In this document: one piece after another, positions 9,003 to 17,325 of the stretch
Position numbering within the stretch: position 1 is the stretch's first letter
Layout: every line of letters begins with the position of its first letter
Source of the DNA: an uncultured Clostridia bacterium
GTDB lineage: Bacteria > Bacillota > Clostridia > Oscillospirales > Acutalibacteraceae
NCBI GenBank assembly: GCA_947632045.1
Contig: CANRNQ010000001.1
Coordinates: 1 to 64,000, forward strand
Direction: 5' to 3'
DNA: 64,000 bases
The notes under the pieces: generated by a model
Told to the model about the DNA's origin: nothing
Seen by the model: only the letters and a program-made list of their open reading frames with translations
Database searches by the model: none
Made by a program: the position numbers and the translations under genes

Positions 9003-11186
9003 ATGGCCACTACACTTCACTCCTTTATGGATATTTTTGATACAACCTTTGGCGAGGATTCAGAGGCGGTACAACTCAAGAAAATAATCATTCCGATTAT
9101 TCAGAGGGACTATGCACAGGGTCGAAAAGGAACAGATGTAACCCGTATTAGAGAACGATTCCTTGACTCTTTATATATGGCTGTAACCGAAAAGCCAATC
9201 ACCCTCGATTTCGTATATGGCGATATTGATAACGAGGGAAACATGACTCCGTTGGATGGACAGCAGAGACTTACTACCCTGTTTTTGCTTCACTGGTATG
9301 CTGCCCAGAAAGGAAACGTTTCGGAAGCAGAGTACAGTTTTTTGAAAAGGTTCAGTTACGAAACAAGATACAGCGCCAGATATTTCTGCATTGATCTTGT
9401 GGATTACAAGCCGAATTTCAAAACAAAGATTTCCAAGGAAATCATTAATCAAGCATGGTTTCCGCTTGATTGGGAAAACGATCCTACAATCAGCTCCATG
9501 CTTGTAATGCTTGACGCGATAGATAACAAGTTCAAGGATGTTCCTAACCTTTGGGAAAGACTCAAAGAAAAGTGTATAACATTCTATTTTCTCCCGATTA
9601 AGGATATGGGACTGACCGATGAATTGTATATCAAGATGAATTCGCGAGGCAAGCCATTAACTCTGTTTGAGCATTTCAAAGCGGAACTCGAACGCCAGAT
9701 TCGCAGCTTGGATGACAATCTTGCAAACCGCATCATAGGCAAAATTGACCGGGATTGGACTGATCTTCTTTGGGAATACCGTGACAGCGGCAACAACTCT
9801 TCTGAAGATAATATTATAGATGACGAGTTCTTGCGATATTTCAAATTTATCTGTGACGTGATCTGTTATCGGCAGAATGAGTCACCGCTTGGAAGAAGCA
9901 ATGATGAATTTGACCTTCTTCAGCGGTATTTCTCGTCAAAGTGTCCGGATGCAATTAAGAACATTGAGACCTTAGAGCGTTTCATGGACTGTTGGTGTAA
10001 AATTCCCGGGTATGCTTCACCGACAGATTTTCTGAAATCCTTCATGTCGAACAAGCATGAGCAAGGGAAAATACTGGTAGAGTCCAGATTCAGCCTGAAC
10101 ATTTTTGAGGACTGTTTACGTGCGTATTCTGATAAGACTGGACGTATCAGGCAGTTTCCGTTAAACAGAATTGTGCTTCTATATGCGATTACTACTTATC
10201 TTCAGAATATTGATAAAGTAACCGAAGATGACTTTAGAAGAAGGATCCGTATTGTTAATAACCTTATCCGGAATTCCGAAGATGAGGTTTCGGACAGAAC
10301 TGATAGGAACAGAATGCCCGCTATTTTAGCAGAAGCAGATGCAATCATTCTAACCGGGGGCATTGATGAATCTATCGAAAACAACTTCAATGTTAGTCAG
10401 CTCACCGAAGAAAAAGAAAAAATTAAATTCCTTGAAGCCAATCCCAATATGGAAGATATCCTATTTGAGTTGGAGGATCATTTTCTGCTCAACGGGCAAA
10501 TTGGCATCATAGGTTTAGAGAACCTTACGTACACAAGCAGATTTGAATCTCTGTTTAAGTGTAGCTTGGACAGGATTGACTGCGCGCTTATGGCTCTTGG
10601 GGATTATGGTCAAGTGGAGAGAAACAAGTGGCGCTATCAGTATGGCTCCACATATCAAGTCGCTTGGACCGCATTATTCCACAGGAGCGCCAATTCCGGT
10701 TTTGAAAATACAAAGAAGATTTTGATTTCATTACTGGCTACTAATGAAGAATTCTCGAACGAAATCCTCAAAAAAATATCTGATGATTTTCTGCAGGAAT
10801 GCGAGAATAACAATGTTTTTCCCTTTAGATACTATTACATCAAGTACCGCGAGTATCGCCCAGGGTCTTACGGAAAAATGCACAACAACGCCGCTGCAGA
10901 GAATCCGTATATGTTCCTGGTAATGCAAACGAGAACACAGCTTTCTCAAAACTCATATTATCCGTATTTGAAGGTTGCTGATGATTCTCATCTTTCAAAG
11001 GATGACATGGGACGGAGGCTGATTTTCGGAGACGAGCATATCATTTGTAACAACTCTTCTTATCAAAGACGTAGGAACGAAGATGATTCCGTGGTAGAGA
11101 CAATCATTGTTCCGCAAAACGAAGATGGAATTGATACCGAGGATAGGATTACTATTCTGAAAAACTATATTAAGGCAAACTTTTGA
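9003..11186 (+). CDS. Second DUF262 protein, no recognisable HNH domain
   Basis: A 727-residue protein starting 1 bp after the stop of the first DUF262 gene. The N-terminus has the DUF262 hallmarks IIQRDYAQGRKG and LDGQQRLTTLFLL (D85), then YIKMNSRGKPLTLFEHFKA, a segment typical of the domain. The rest is long and helical. I see no EHIxPQ-type HNH motif, so it is not simply a copy of the neighbour. Pairing of an HNH-bearing and an HNH-less DUF262 protein suggests a two-component system in which one protein senses or hydrolyses nucleotide and the other cuts. No known two-gene defence system is identified with certainty. Confidence 0.8.
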   Translation: MATTLHSFMDIFDTTFGEDSEAVQLKKIIIPIIQRDYAQGRKGTDVTRIRERFLDSLYMAVTEKPITLDFVYGDIDNEGNMTPLDGQQRLTTLFLLHWYAAQKGNVSEAEYSFLKRFSYETRYSARYFCIDLVDYKPNFKTKISKEIINQAWFPLDWENDPTISSMLVMLDAIDNKFKDVPNLWERLKEKCITFYFLPIKDMGLTDELYIKMNSRGKPLTLFEHFKAELERQIRSLDDNLANRIIGKIDRDWTDLLWEYRDSGNNSSEDNIIDDEFLRYFKFICDVICYRQNESPLGRSNDEFDLLQRYFSSKCPDAIKNIETLERFMDCWCKIPGYASPTDFLKSFMSNKHEQGKILVESRFSLNIFEDCLRAYSDKTGRIRQFPLNRIVLLYAITTYLQNIDKVTEDDFRRRIRIVNNLIRNSEDEVSDRTDRNRMPAILAEADAIILTGGIDESIENNFNVSQLTEEKEKIKFLEANPNMEDILFELEDHFLLNGQIGIIGLENLTYTSRFESLFKCSLDRIDCALMALGDYGQVERNKWRYQYGSTYQVAWTALFHRSANSGFENTKKILISLLATNEEFSNEILKKISDDFLQECENNNVFPFRYYYIKYREYRPGSYGKMHNNAAAENPYMFLVMQTRTQLSQNSYYPYLKVADDSHLSKDDMGRRLIFGDEHIICNNSSYQRRRNEDDSVVETIIVPQNEDGIDTEDRITILKNYIKANF

Positions 11187-11310
11187 CATCAAGCCTATAG
11201 AATATGTTTTTACGGCAGAATAGCAAATCTCCAGTTTGCCGAGGCAATGAAATCGATCCGGGTGTCCTGACTTAACTGGTCAACGGCATATTCCTAACGC
11301 CGAGGGTCGT

Positions 11311-11403
11311 GTGGACAGCGTAGATAACGGCATTTTTATTCACGCTATTGTCCCAAGGCATGTGGAGTGCGTAGCGCTGATTTCGCGGGTGAACACAAAA
11401 TAG
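11311..11403 (+). pseudogene. Relic resembling the C-terminus of RlmD/RumA methyltransferase
   Basis: The frame ending in TAG 11401 reads RVDSVDNG, then IVPRHVECVALISRVNTK. HVECVALISR is very close to the conserved C-terminal strand of 23S rRNA (uracil-5)-methyltransferases, which is normally preceded by a V-x-P-V-D-M-F-P segment. The part upstream is scrambled and no methyltransferase body is present. The 3' end of rum/rlmD is a known insertion site of integrative elements, so this may be the residual half of an attachment site. The match is by eye and short. Confidence 0.5.
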
Positions 11404-11418
11404 CCGCAAAAGCGATAA

Positions 11419-11547
11419 GCAACTGACCTTGAATATATCCGCAGGCTTTCATACAGCCACAGCCCCCTTGAGAAAAAACAGCGATTAGGGGGCGACATTG
11501 ACGTATTACAGGAGAGATACACAATGCTAAATAACATAGAAGAATGA
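11419..11547 (+). pseudogene. Coding relic, C-terminal tail of an unidentified protein (copy 1)
   Basis: An open frame between stops ends in TGA 11545-11547 and reads DLEYIRRLSYSHSPLEKKQ followed by RLGGDIDVLQERYTMLNNIEE. It has no plausible start or ribosome site and looks like the end of a charged helical protein. The last 75 bp recur at 12380-12454 at about 88% identity. I do not recognise the parent protein. It is followed 15 bp later by the HAD gene. Confidence 0.45.
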
Positions 11548-11550
11548 AAG
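11476..11550 (+). repeat. 75-bp direct repeat, copy 1 (flanks the HAD gene)
   Basis: Begins AAACAGCGATTAG and ends with AGAAGAATGAAA. Comparison with 12380-12454 shows 66 of 75 bases identical without gaps, and eight of the nine differences are transitions. Together the two copies bracket the 804-bp HAD phosphatase gene. Confidence 0.85.
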
Positions 11551-11562
11551 GACGGTGACTAA

Positions 11563-12366
11563 ATGGGAAAATGCTTATATGTATCAGATTTAGATGGAAC
11601 TCTGCTTAGAAGTGATGAAACAATATCCGAGTATACATGTAATGTGATAAACAAACTAACAGAAAATGGCGGGCTATTTTCATATGCAACAGCAAGGTCT
11701 TATGTAACTGCAAAGAAGGTTACAAAAGGCTTGAATGCAAAAATTCCGTTAATTGTATATAATGGAGCTTTTGTTATTGATAATGTTTCGGAAGAAATTC
11801 TTATCTCGAATTATTTTCATGATGAAATTAAAGAAGTTTTGACTGAGTTATTTACTAATGACATATACCCAATTGTATATTCATACATTGACTCCATTGA
11901 ATATTTTTTATTTCTTACTGATAAGTGTAATGATGGTATGCGGGCATTTTTGAATACTCGCCGAGGTGATAAAAGATGGAGAGAGGTTCAAAGCACAAAA
12001 GAACTGATACAAGGTAATATGTTTTACATTACCTGTATTGATGCAAAAGAAAAACTTAAACCTTTCTTTGAAAAATATAAAGAAAAATATCACGTTGTTT
12101 TTCAACAGGATATTTACACTAAAGAGCAATGGTTAGAAATTATGCCCTTGGAAGCATCTAAAGCAAATGCAATTTTACAGTTGAAAGAGCTATTAAAATG
12201 CAGCAAGGTTGTTTCGTTTGGCGATGGCACAAATGATATTGATATGTTTAATATTTCTGATGAGGCATATGCTGTAAGTAATGCGGTTGATGAGCTTAAG
12301 CAAGCAGCTACGGCAGTAATAGGAAGTAATAACGAAGATGGCGTGGCTAAGTGGTTAGAGAATTAA
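11563..12366 (+). CDS. Cof-type HAD-IIB phosphatase
   Basis: A 267-residue protein starting at ATG 11563 behind GGACGGTGA. HAD motif I is VSDLDGTLLRSDE (nucleophile and acid in DLD at residues 8-10), and motif IV is SFGDGTNDIDMF. The large intervening region is the C2 cap typical of the Cof/IIB subfamily, which dephosphorylates sugar phosphates, flavin or pyridoxal phosphates. Substrate cannot be called. The gene is AT-rich compared with the core genes after 14 kb and is bracketed by a 75-bp direct repeat, so it looks like a horizontally acquired cassette next to the element junction. Confidence 0.88.
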   Translation: MGKCLYVSDLDGTLLRSDETISEYTCNVINKLTENGGLFSYATARSYVTAKKVTKGLNAKIPLIVYNGAFVIDNVSEEILISNYFHDEIKEVLTELFTNDIYPIVYSYIDSIEYFLFLTDKCNDGMRAFLNTRRGDKRWREVQSTKELIQGNMFYITCIDAKEKLKPFFEKYKEKYHVVFQQDIYTKEQWLEIMPLEASKANAILQLKELLKCSKVVSFGDGTNDIDMFNISDEAYAVSNAVDELKQAATAVIGSNNEDGVAKWLEN

Positions 12367-12379
12367 ATTGTAATTTAGG

Positions 12380-12454
12380 AAACAGCGATTAGAGGGCGGC
12401 GTTGGCGTACTGAAGGAAAGATACACAATGCTAAATAGCATAGAAGAATGAAAT
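12380..12454 (+). repeat. 75-bp direct repeat, copy 2, carrying the same coding relic
   Basis: Second copy of the repeat at 11476-11550. In frame it reads KQRLEGGVGVLKERY then TMLNSIEE before TGA 12449-12451. Most differences from copy 1 change the amino acid, so the relic is not under visible protein-level selection. The amidohydrolase start lies 13 bp beyond. Confidence 0.8.
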
Positions 12455-12466
12455 GTGGAGGCAGGT

Positions 12467-13267
12467 ATGAGAATCGGCGCGTATCAGTTTAGGGTTACGG
12501 GAAATATAGACGAAAATCGAAAGACCATATTAAAGGCAATTTCTGAGGCGGCTTCACAAAAACTTGATTTGCTGGTTTTCCCGGAATGCGCGTTGACAGG
12601 ATATCCTCCGTATGATATTCCAAATTCCGCAGCGGTGGATTTTAATCGTGTAATGGCTTGTTTAGAAGAATTGCAAATCGTTGCATCGGAAAAGAAACTC
12701 TGTATCGTACTGGGGACGATTTTGAAAGAGCAGGAGAAAATATACAACAGCGCGGTGGTTTTTATGCCGAATTGCAAGCCTTTAGTTTATTCCAAACGAG
12801 CGCTTTGGGGCTATGATGAAAACAATTTTTCTTCCGGCCACAACGTAGGCGTTTTCCGGCTTTCGGATAGAAAAATCGGTGTTCGAATTTGCTTTGAGGT
12901 TAGATTTCCGGAATATTTCAGAGAATTGTACCGGGAGGATACGGATTTGAATATCATTTTATTTTATGATATTTCCAAGCAGGAGGACATACAGCGGTAT
13001 GAATTGATCCGTTCCCACATTCGCACTCGAGCGGTTGAGAATGTATGCGCTATACTGACCGTGAATACCTCCGCAAGCTTTCAGACGGCCCCGACCGCAT
13101 TGTTTGGCAGATCCGGTCAGGTGCTGGCGGAACAAGAAAGAAGCAAGGAAGGCTTGCTTCAATATGAGCTCGATTTTTCGCCGCTCGACTTCGGCGAGCA
13201 GGGCAGAAAGGAAATCTCAGATTTGCTGACAGGGGAGCGGAGCCGCAATAATAACAGCGGGTTATAA
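12467..13267 (+). CDS. Carbon-nitrogen hydrolase (nitrilase superfamily)
   Basis: A 266-residue enzyme. ATG 12467 is preferred over an upstream GTG because GTGGAGGCAGGT sits at the right distance. The full Glu-Lys-Cys triad is visible: E40 in LVFPECALTGYPP, K110 in VYSKRALWG and C142 in VRICFEVRFPE. Members hydrolyse nitriles, amides or omega-amides (ω-amidase, N-carbamoyl amidase, NAD synthase glutaminase domain). The length fits a single-domain amidohydrolase. The physiological substrate is unknown. It is followed by a TIM-barrel isomerase 79 bp downstream, possibly in the same acquired metabolic cluster. Confidence 0.9.
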   Translation: MRIGAYQFRVTGNIDENRKTILKAISEAASQKLDLLVFPECALTGYPPYDIPNSAAVDFNRVMACLEELQIVASEKKLCIVLGTILKEQEKIYNSAVVFMPNCKPLVYSKRALWGYDENNFSSGHNVGVFRLSDRKIGVRICFEVRFPEYFRELYREDTDLNIILFYDISKQEDIQRYELIRSHIRTRAVENVCAILTVNTSASFQTAPTALFGRSGQVLAEQERSKEGLLQYELDFSPLDFGEQGRKEISDLLTGERSRNNNSGL

Positions 13268-13346
13268 AATTCCGCGCAGCCTAACGCAGAGAAAAAGGAG
13301 CGCAATTTATACATTAATATGCAAAATCAACGAGGAGAAAAAACCG

Positions 13347-14174
13347 ATGATACGCTTTGGAATGCCGACGCTTGTCGAGAACAAGACCTTAGAGGAGAAC
13401 GCGGCTCTTTGCGAAAGCTTGGGGCTTAAATTCATAGAACTGAATATGAACTTTCCGGAATACCAAATAGAATGTTTGGAGCAGACGGATAACCTGCTTA
13501 GAATCGCCGAGCAGGCGGGTATTTATTACACCATTCATCTGGACGAGAACCTGAATGTTGCGGATTTTAACAGCCTGGTAACAGGGGCATATCTGGAAAC
13601 GGTGCGGCGCTGCGTCGAGGTCGCAAAAAAGCTGGAGTATCTGCGTGACCGCTATGGGGATAGCAGTCGCCCCCTCACTCTGAATATGCATATGAATCAC
13701 GGAATTTACATCACCCTGCCTAATCAAAAGGTTCGTATGTATGAACGCGATTTTGATACGTATATGAAATCATTCGCCGATTTTCGCTCTTACTGTGAGG
13801 AATGGATAGGCGACAGCAACATAATGATAGCCGTCGAAAATACCGACGGCTTTTTCGACTACGAGAAAAAAGCCGTTGAATATCTGCTGGAAAGCCCGAG
13901 CTTCGGCTTGACTTGGGATATTGGCCACTCTAAAGCGAGCGGAGAGAAGGACGTTCCGTTTATATTAAAGCATAAGGAGCGCCTTATACATTTTCATATT
14001 CACGACGGCTTCGAAGCTCCGCCGAGGAATCATCTGGCGCTCGGCAGCGGAGAAATAGATATTTTGAGTAGGTTAAGCTTAGCAAAGGAAAATAACGCCG
14101 GCTGCGTCCTTGAAACAAAGACAGTAGAGGCGTTGAGGCAATCCGTAAAATGGCTGAGGGAGAACGGCGTGTAA
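13347..14174 (+). CDS. Xylose-isomerase-like TIM barrel (sugar phosphate isomerase/epimerase)
   Basis: A 275-residue protein starting at ATG 13347 behind CGAGGAGAAAA. Metal-ligand positions of the AP endonuclease family 2 / xylose isomerase-like barrel are visible: LNMHMNHG, AVENTDG (Glu), TWDIGHSK (Asp, His) and HFHIHDG (His, Asp). Members include sugar isomerases and epimerases, inosose dehydratases and endonuclease IV. The small size and lack of a DNA-binding loop favour an isomerase. The exact substrate cannot be called. Confidence 0.87.
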   Translation: MIRFGMPTLVENKTLEENAALCESLGLKFIELNMNFPEYQIECLEQTDNLLRIAEQAGIYYTIHLDENLNVADFNSLVTGAYLETVRRCVEVAKKLEYLRDRYGDSSRPLTLNMHMNHGIYITLPNQKVRMYERDFDTYMKSFADFRSYCEEWIGDSNIMIAVENTDGFFDYEKKAVEYLLESPSFGLTWDIGHSKASGEKDVPFILKHKERLIHFHIHDGFEAPPRNHLALGSGEIDILSRLSLAKENNAGCVLETKTVEALRQSVKWLRENGV

Positions 14175-14233
14175 AACGGCTTAGGTGTATTTTTCCTTAA
14201 AATCATAATGCATACGGTGCTCTCAAAAAATAT

Positions 14234-14262
14234 TTGTAATTCCGCGCCTAAGATGTTATTAT
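14234..14262 (+). promoter_or_regulatory. Sigma-A type promoter for holB
   Basis: TTGTAA (14234-14239), a 17-base spacer and TATTAT (14257-14262), about 48 bp upstream of the chosen TTG start. This makes longer in-frame readings of holB that begin upstream of the promoter unlikely. Confidence 0.6.
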
Positions 14263-14309
14263 ATATAATATATGATGCGCGATCGTTTGCGCGTTTGGGA
14301 GGGGACAGC

Positions 14310-15152
14310 TTGAGCGAGTTTGAGAAAACGGTTCCGAGCGGACTGCGCGCGCTGATGAAGGAAAACCGTGCGCCGCACGCAGTCGCCATTGAGTCGCCCG
14401 ATAAGACCGCTCTTGAACGCTGTGCAAGGCTGATAGCTCAGTGGGCGGTGTGCACCGGCGAGAACAGACCCTGCGGAGATTGCAGAGCCTGTAAAAAGCT
14501 TATAAGCGGAAATCACCCGGACGTATACTTTGCAAAGCTCGAGGGCAAGCGAAACACCGTAAAAATATCCGAGGTGCGCGCGATATGCGCCGATGCCGTG
14601 TATAAGCCGAACGACGGCGACTGCAAGGTCTATATAATACCCGAGGCGGACAAGATGGAGGCCGCGCCGCAAAACGCGCTGTTAAAGCTCATCGAGGAGC
14701 CGCCGCAGCCGATGATGTTCATCTTTCTCTGCGAGAACGCGGCGGGACTTTTGCAGACGATACGTTCGCGCTGTACGGTGTTTAAGCTTGATACAGACGA
14801 GCGGAATGACGGGCATATAAAAGAGCTTGCCGACAATATAGCCCTGGCGCTGTGCCGCAGCAGAGAGTCTGAGCTGATGTACGCCTGCGCCGTGCTCGAC
14901 GACAGACAGCAGACGCTCGACGTGCTGAAAAGCCTGAGCGAAACGATAAGAGGCGCGATGTTTTGCGAGATAACCGGACGCTCAAGCGCCGACGCGGTCG
15001 TCAATAAGCTATCAAGGTCGCTTAAGCGCAGGGGGCTTATGAATATGCAAAAAAGCATAGCCGAGGCGGCAAAATACGCCGAAAGAAACGTCAGCCTTGC
15101 CTTGGTTTCGGCGGCTCTTAGCAAAAATCTCTGGAACGATAAATATTTGTGA
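14310..15152 (+). CDS. holB: DNA polymerase III subunit delta prime
   Basis: A 280-residue clamp-loader subunit. TTG 14310 is chosen because GGGAGGGGA precedes it and the promoter lies just upstream. The zinc-binding segment is present (CGDCRACKKL plus an upstream Cys), as are KISEVRAICADAV and the AAA+ sensor-like NALLKLIEEPP. The region where DnaX has a P-loop reads HAVAIESPDKTALER, without Gly-Lys-Thr, as expected for the non-ATPase delta prime stator. It is followed by ricT, the standard Firmicute neighbourhood (tmk, holB, yaaT). Confidence 0.9.
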   Translation: MSEFEKTVPSGLRALMKENRAPHAVAIESPDKTALERCARLIAQWAVCTGENRPCGDCRACKKLISGNHPDVYFAKLEGKRNTVKISEVRAICADAVYKPNDGDCKVYIIPEADKMEAAPQNALLKLIEEPPQPMMFIFLCENAAGLLQTIRSRCTVFKLDTDERNDGHIKELADNIALALCRSRESELMYACAVLDDRQQTLDVLKSLSETIRGAMFCEITGRSSADAVVNKLSRSLKRRGLMNMQKSIAEAAKYAERNVSLALVSAALSKNLWNDKYL

Positions 15153-15158
15153 TATAAT
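15150..15158 (+). promoter_or_regulatory. Possible extended -10 promoter for ricT
   Basis: TGATATAAT overlaps the holB stop codon and lies about 45 bp upstream of the ricT start. The -35 position (TCTGGA area) is weak, so any activity would rest on the extended -10. Confidence 0.4.
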
Positions 15159-15202
15159 ACCGAAGTAAGCTTATTAAAGGCTTGTGTAAAATGGAGGATA
15201 AA

Positions 15203-16072
15203 ATGTTTGAGGTCATTGGAGTAAAATTTAAAGAGGTAGGGAAAATATATTACTTTGATCCGAATGGGGAGCGCTTCTCTGAAAACGACAGGGTCATAGT
15301 CGAAACCGCTCGAGGCGTAGAATGTGGCATAGTCGCTATGCCGAACAGAAAATTAAACGACGAAAAAATAATCCACCCTCTTAAAAGCGTTATCAGGCGA
15401 GCAAATGAGGAGGATATGAAGATAATTGAACAGAACAGGGAGAAGGAAAAGCGAGCCTTTAAGATATGCGAGGAAAAAATAGCCAAGCACGGCCTCGATA
15501 TGAAGCTTGTCGATACCGAGTATACCTTTGACAACAGCAAGGTGCTTTTCTACTTTACGGCCGATGGCAGGGTGGATTTTCGCGCCTTGGTAAAGGATCT
15601 CGCGTCGGTCTTTCGCACGAGGATAGAGCTTAGACAGATAGGCGTGCGCGACGAGTCGAAGATGCTCGGCGGGCTTGGCGTGTGCGGCAGGCCGTTTTGC
15701 TGCTCAAGCTTCCTCGGCGAATTTCAGCCCGTGTCGATAAAGATGGCTAAAGAACAGGGCTTGTCGCTCAGTCCGGTTAAAATCTCCGGCACCTGCGGAA
15801 GACTTATGTGCTGTCTGAAGTACGAGCAGGAGGCGTATCTCGACCTTTTAAAGCGCAGCCCGAAGATAGGCGCGATAGTCAACACTCCGGACGGCAGGGG
15901 CGAGGTAATAGACCTGAATCTGATAACGGGAACGCTCAAGGTAAAGATGGACAAATCCCCCGAGGCGGCCCCGCACACCTTTAAGGTCAAGGAGGTAAAG
16001 CTCGTAAAGGACGGCTCCATTCGCCTTGACAAAAAGGAAATACAGGAGCTTAGAGAGCTTGAGGATAAATAA
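15203..16072 (+). CDS. ricT: PSP1 / RicT (YaaT) family protein
   Basis: A 289-residue protein. ATG 15203 follows TGGAGGATAAA; in-frame TTG and ATG codons upstream have poorer sites. The cysteine pattern of RicT is plain: LGVCGRPFCCSS, then SGTCGRLMCCLKYEQEAY. In Bacillus subtilis the RicA-RicF-RicT (YaaT) complex binds Fe-S clusters and promotes RNase Y-dependent RNA processing, sporulation and competence. The C-terminus is a KOW-like segment (IGAIVNTPDGRGEVID). Direct linkage to holB is conserved in Firmicutes. Confidence 0.92.
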   Translation: MFEVIGVKFKEVGKIYYFDPNGERFSENDRVIVETARGVECGIVAMPNRKLNDEKIIHPLKSVIRRANEEDMKIIEQNREKEKRAFKICEEKIAKHGLDMKLVDTEYTFDNSKVLFYFTADGRVDFRALVKDLASVFRTRIELRQIGVRDESKMLGGLGVCGRPFCCSSFLGEFQPVSIKMAKEQGLSLSPVKISGTCGRLMCCLKYEQEAYLDLLKRSPKIGAIVNTPDGRGEVIDLNLITGTLKVKMDKSPEAAPHTFKVKEVKLVKDGSIRLDKKEIQELRELEDK

Positions 16073-16099
16073 TATAATTAATAAAGGAGATGGTTTATT

Positions 16100-16981
16100 A
16101 TGCCTTTGGTACAGGGAATCTGCAAAAGCTGCGGAGCGCCGATTGAATTTGACGACAGTCTGCAAAAGGGAGTGTGCCCGTTTTGCCATACGCAGTATGT
16201 CAAGGACGACGTTATAATCAATCAGCATTATCACATAAACGACGCTAAGCTTACGATAGATAACGACAACATAATCGAAGCGAAGCTTAAAAGCGCCGAA
16301 ACATTTTTTAAAACCCTCGGAAAGCCGGAAAGCGCAAAAGAGGATTTTACATATGTTATAAACAACAAGCCCTCCGATTATCGAGGCTGGTGGGGAATGG
16401 TCAGAGTTATGTCGGACAGCCTTGCAAATGTAAATATCTCTGTAAATGAGTATGAGCTTATAAAGGATTATGCCGAGTCCGCGATAAAAACCGCTCCGCA
16501 AAAGGAAAAGTCGGAGATATCAACTGAGTGGAAAAAATACAGCGACGAAGTGACGGCTGTATTTGCGAAAAATGACAGCAGATACAGAGCTAAAATGCAG
16601 AGAAAGGCCGTCATAAAGGCAGCCGCTGTCGCTTTGGGAGCGGTGGCGGCAGTATTGGTTTTCCTTTATATGTGGAACGCAAGGCTTTTTACTAATGTGT
16701 ACGCTAACACCTCGCTGATAATCACGATAATCGCAATACTTTTCGGACACACGCTTGTTCAGTGCCTGCTTACCGCAATAGGCAGAACGCATATTAATTC
16801 CGCCTTTACCGCTTTGCTGACGGGTATCAGCGCCTACTTTACTATTCGGGGGATGGTCGGCGGCGACGAGGTCACCACTACGGGCTTTATTTCGATATTG
16901 ATATTTGCCGCGATAGGCTTGGCGATTACGGCGGCGCTGACGTTTTTAACACACCTCGCCTATAAGATATTCGTAAGATAG
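16100..16981 (+). CDS. Zinc-ribbon membrane protein of unknown function
   Basis: A 293-residue protein starting at ATG 16100 behind AAAGGAGATGG. The N-terminus is a zinc ribbon (CKSCGAPIEF and CPFCHTQYV, two CxxC pairs), followed by a soluble helical region with TPR-like spacing (residues 60-165) and about four hydrophobic helices between residue 178 and the end. Zinc-ribbon-plus-TM proteins of this type are common and uncharacterised in Clostridia. The 27-bp gap from ricT allows cotranscription. A strong terminator follows. Confidence 0.75.
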   Translation: MPLVQGICKSCGAPIEFDDSLQKGVCPFCHTQYVKDDVIINQHYHINDAKLTIDNDNIIEAKLKSAETFFKTLGKPESAKEDFTYVINNKPSDYRGWWGMVRVMSDSLANVNISVNEYELIKDYAESAIKTAPQKEKSEISTEWKKYSDEVTAVFAKNDSRYRAKMQRKAVIKAAAVALGAVAAVLVFLYMWNARLFTNVYANTSLIITIIAILFGHTLVQCLLTAIGRTHINSAFTALLTGISAYFTIRGMVGGDEVTTTGFISILIFAAIGLAITAALTFLTHLAYKIFVR

Positions 16982-17021
16982 AGAGCGATATAATAATCAT
17001 AAATATTATAAAATTACAAAC

Positions 17022-17058
17022 AAAGAGCTGTTGTCAAAGCACTGACAACAGCTCTTTT
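17022..17058 (+). terminator. Intrinsic terminator between convergent genes
   Basis: AAAGAGCTGTTGTCA (17022-17036) pairs perfectly with TGACAACAGCTCTTT (17043-17057) over a six-base loop, with A and T runs on either side. It can end both the zinc-ribbon gene (plus) and possibly potD transcripts (minus). Confidence 0.85.
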
Positions 17059-17170
17059 AAACAGCAGTAACGCCGACTTGCAACCCCTTTTTTCCAAGGA
17101 ATATTATTTTTAGCTCCGCTCTCCGCGACAAAAATAATTTACGTGCATAAAAGCTTGATTTAAGAAAAAT

Positions 17171-17298
17171 CCCCTGTTCGAGTGGGTGGAGGTGCAGGAG
17201 GAGCGCCAGCTCCTCCTGCAAATAAATAAAATATAAAGCAGCAGTCAAGCTGCTGGTTGAGCAGCTTGACTGCGGTCGGCGGGAGAGGGTCACAGGGG
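17171..17298. repeat. Composite hairpin element downstream of potD
   Basis: CCCCTGT (17171-17177) and ACAGGGG (17292-17298) form an outer inverted repeat. Inside are a perfect 12-bp hairpin (17193-17220, loop GCCA) and a perfect 14-bp hairpin (17241-17273). No coding frame is credible. The plan, two strong hairpins inside outer arms, resembles the repeat family at 23.6-61.0 kb, but the conserved core sequence is absent, so it is a different type. Confidence 0.6.
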
Positions 17299-17325
17299 GG
17301 AGCGGAGCTCCTGTAAATTTTCGCT

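Noticed and set aside
17171-17298. A sixth copy of the cruciform repeat family
   Set aside because: It has outer arms and two hairpins but lacks the conserved AAAACGCGGC/GCCGCGTTTT inner arms and the GGCGGCGACC terminus.
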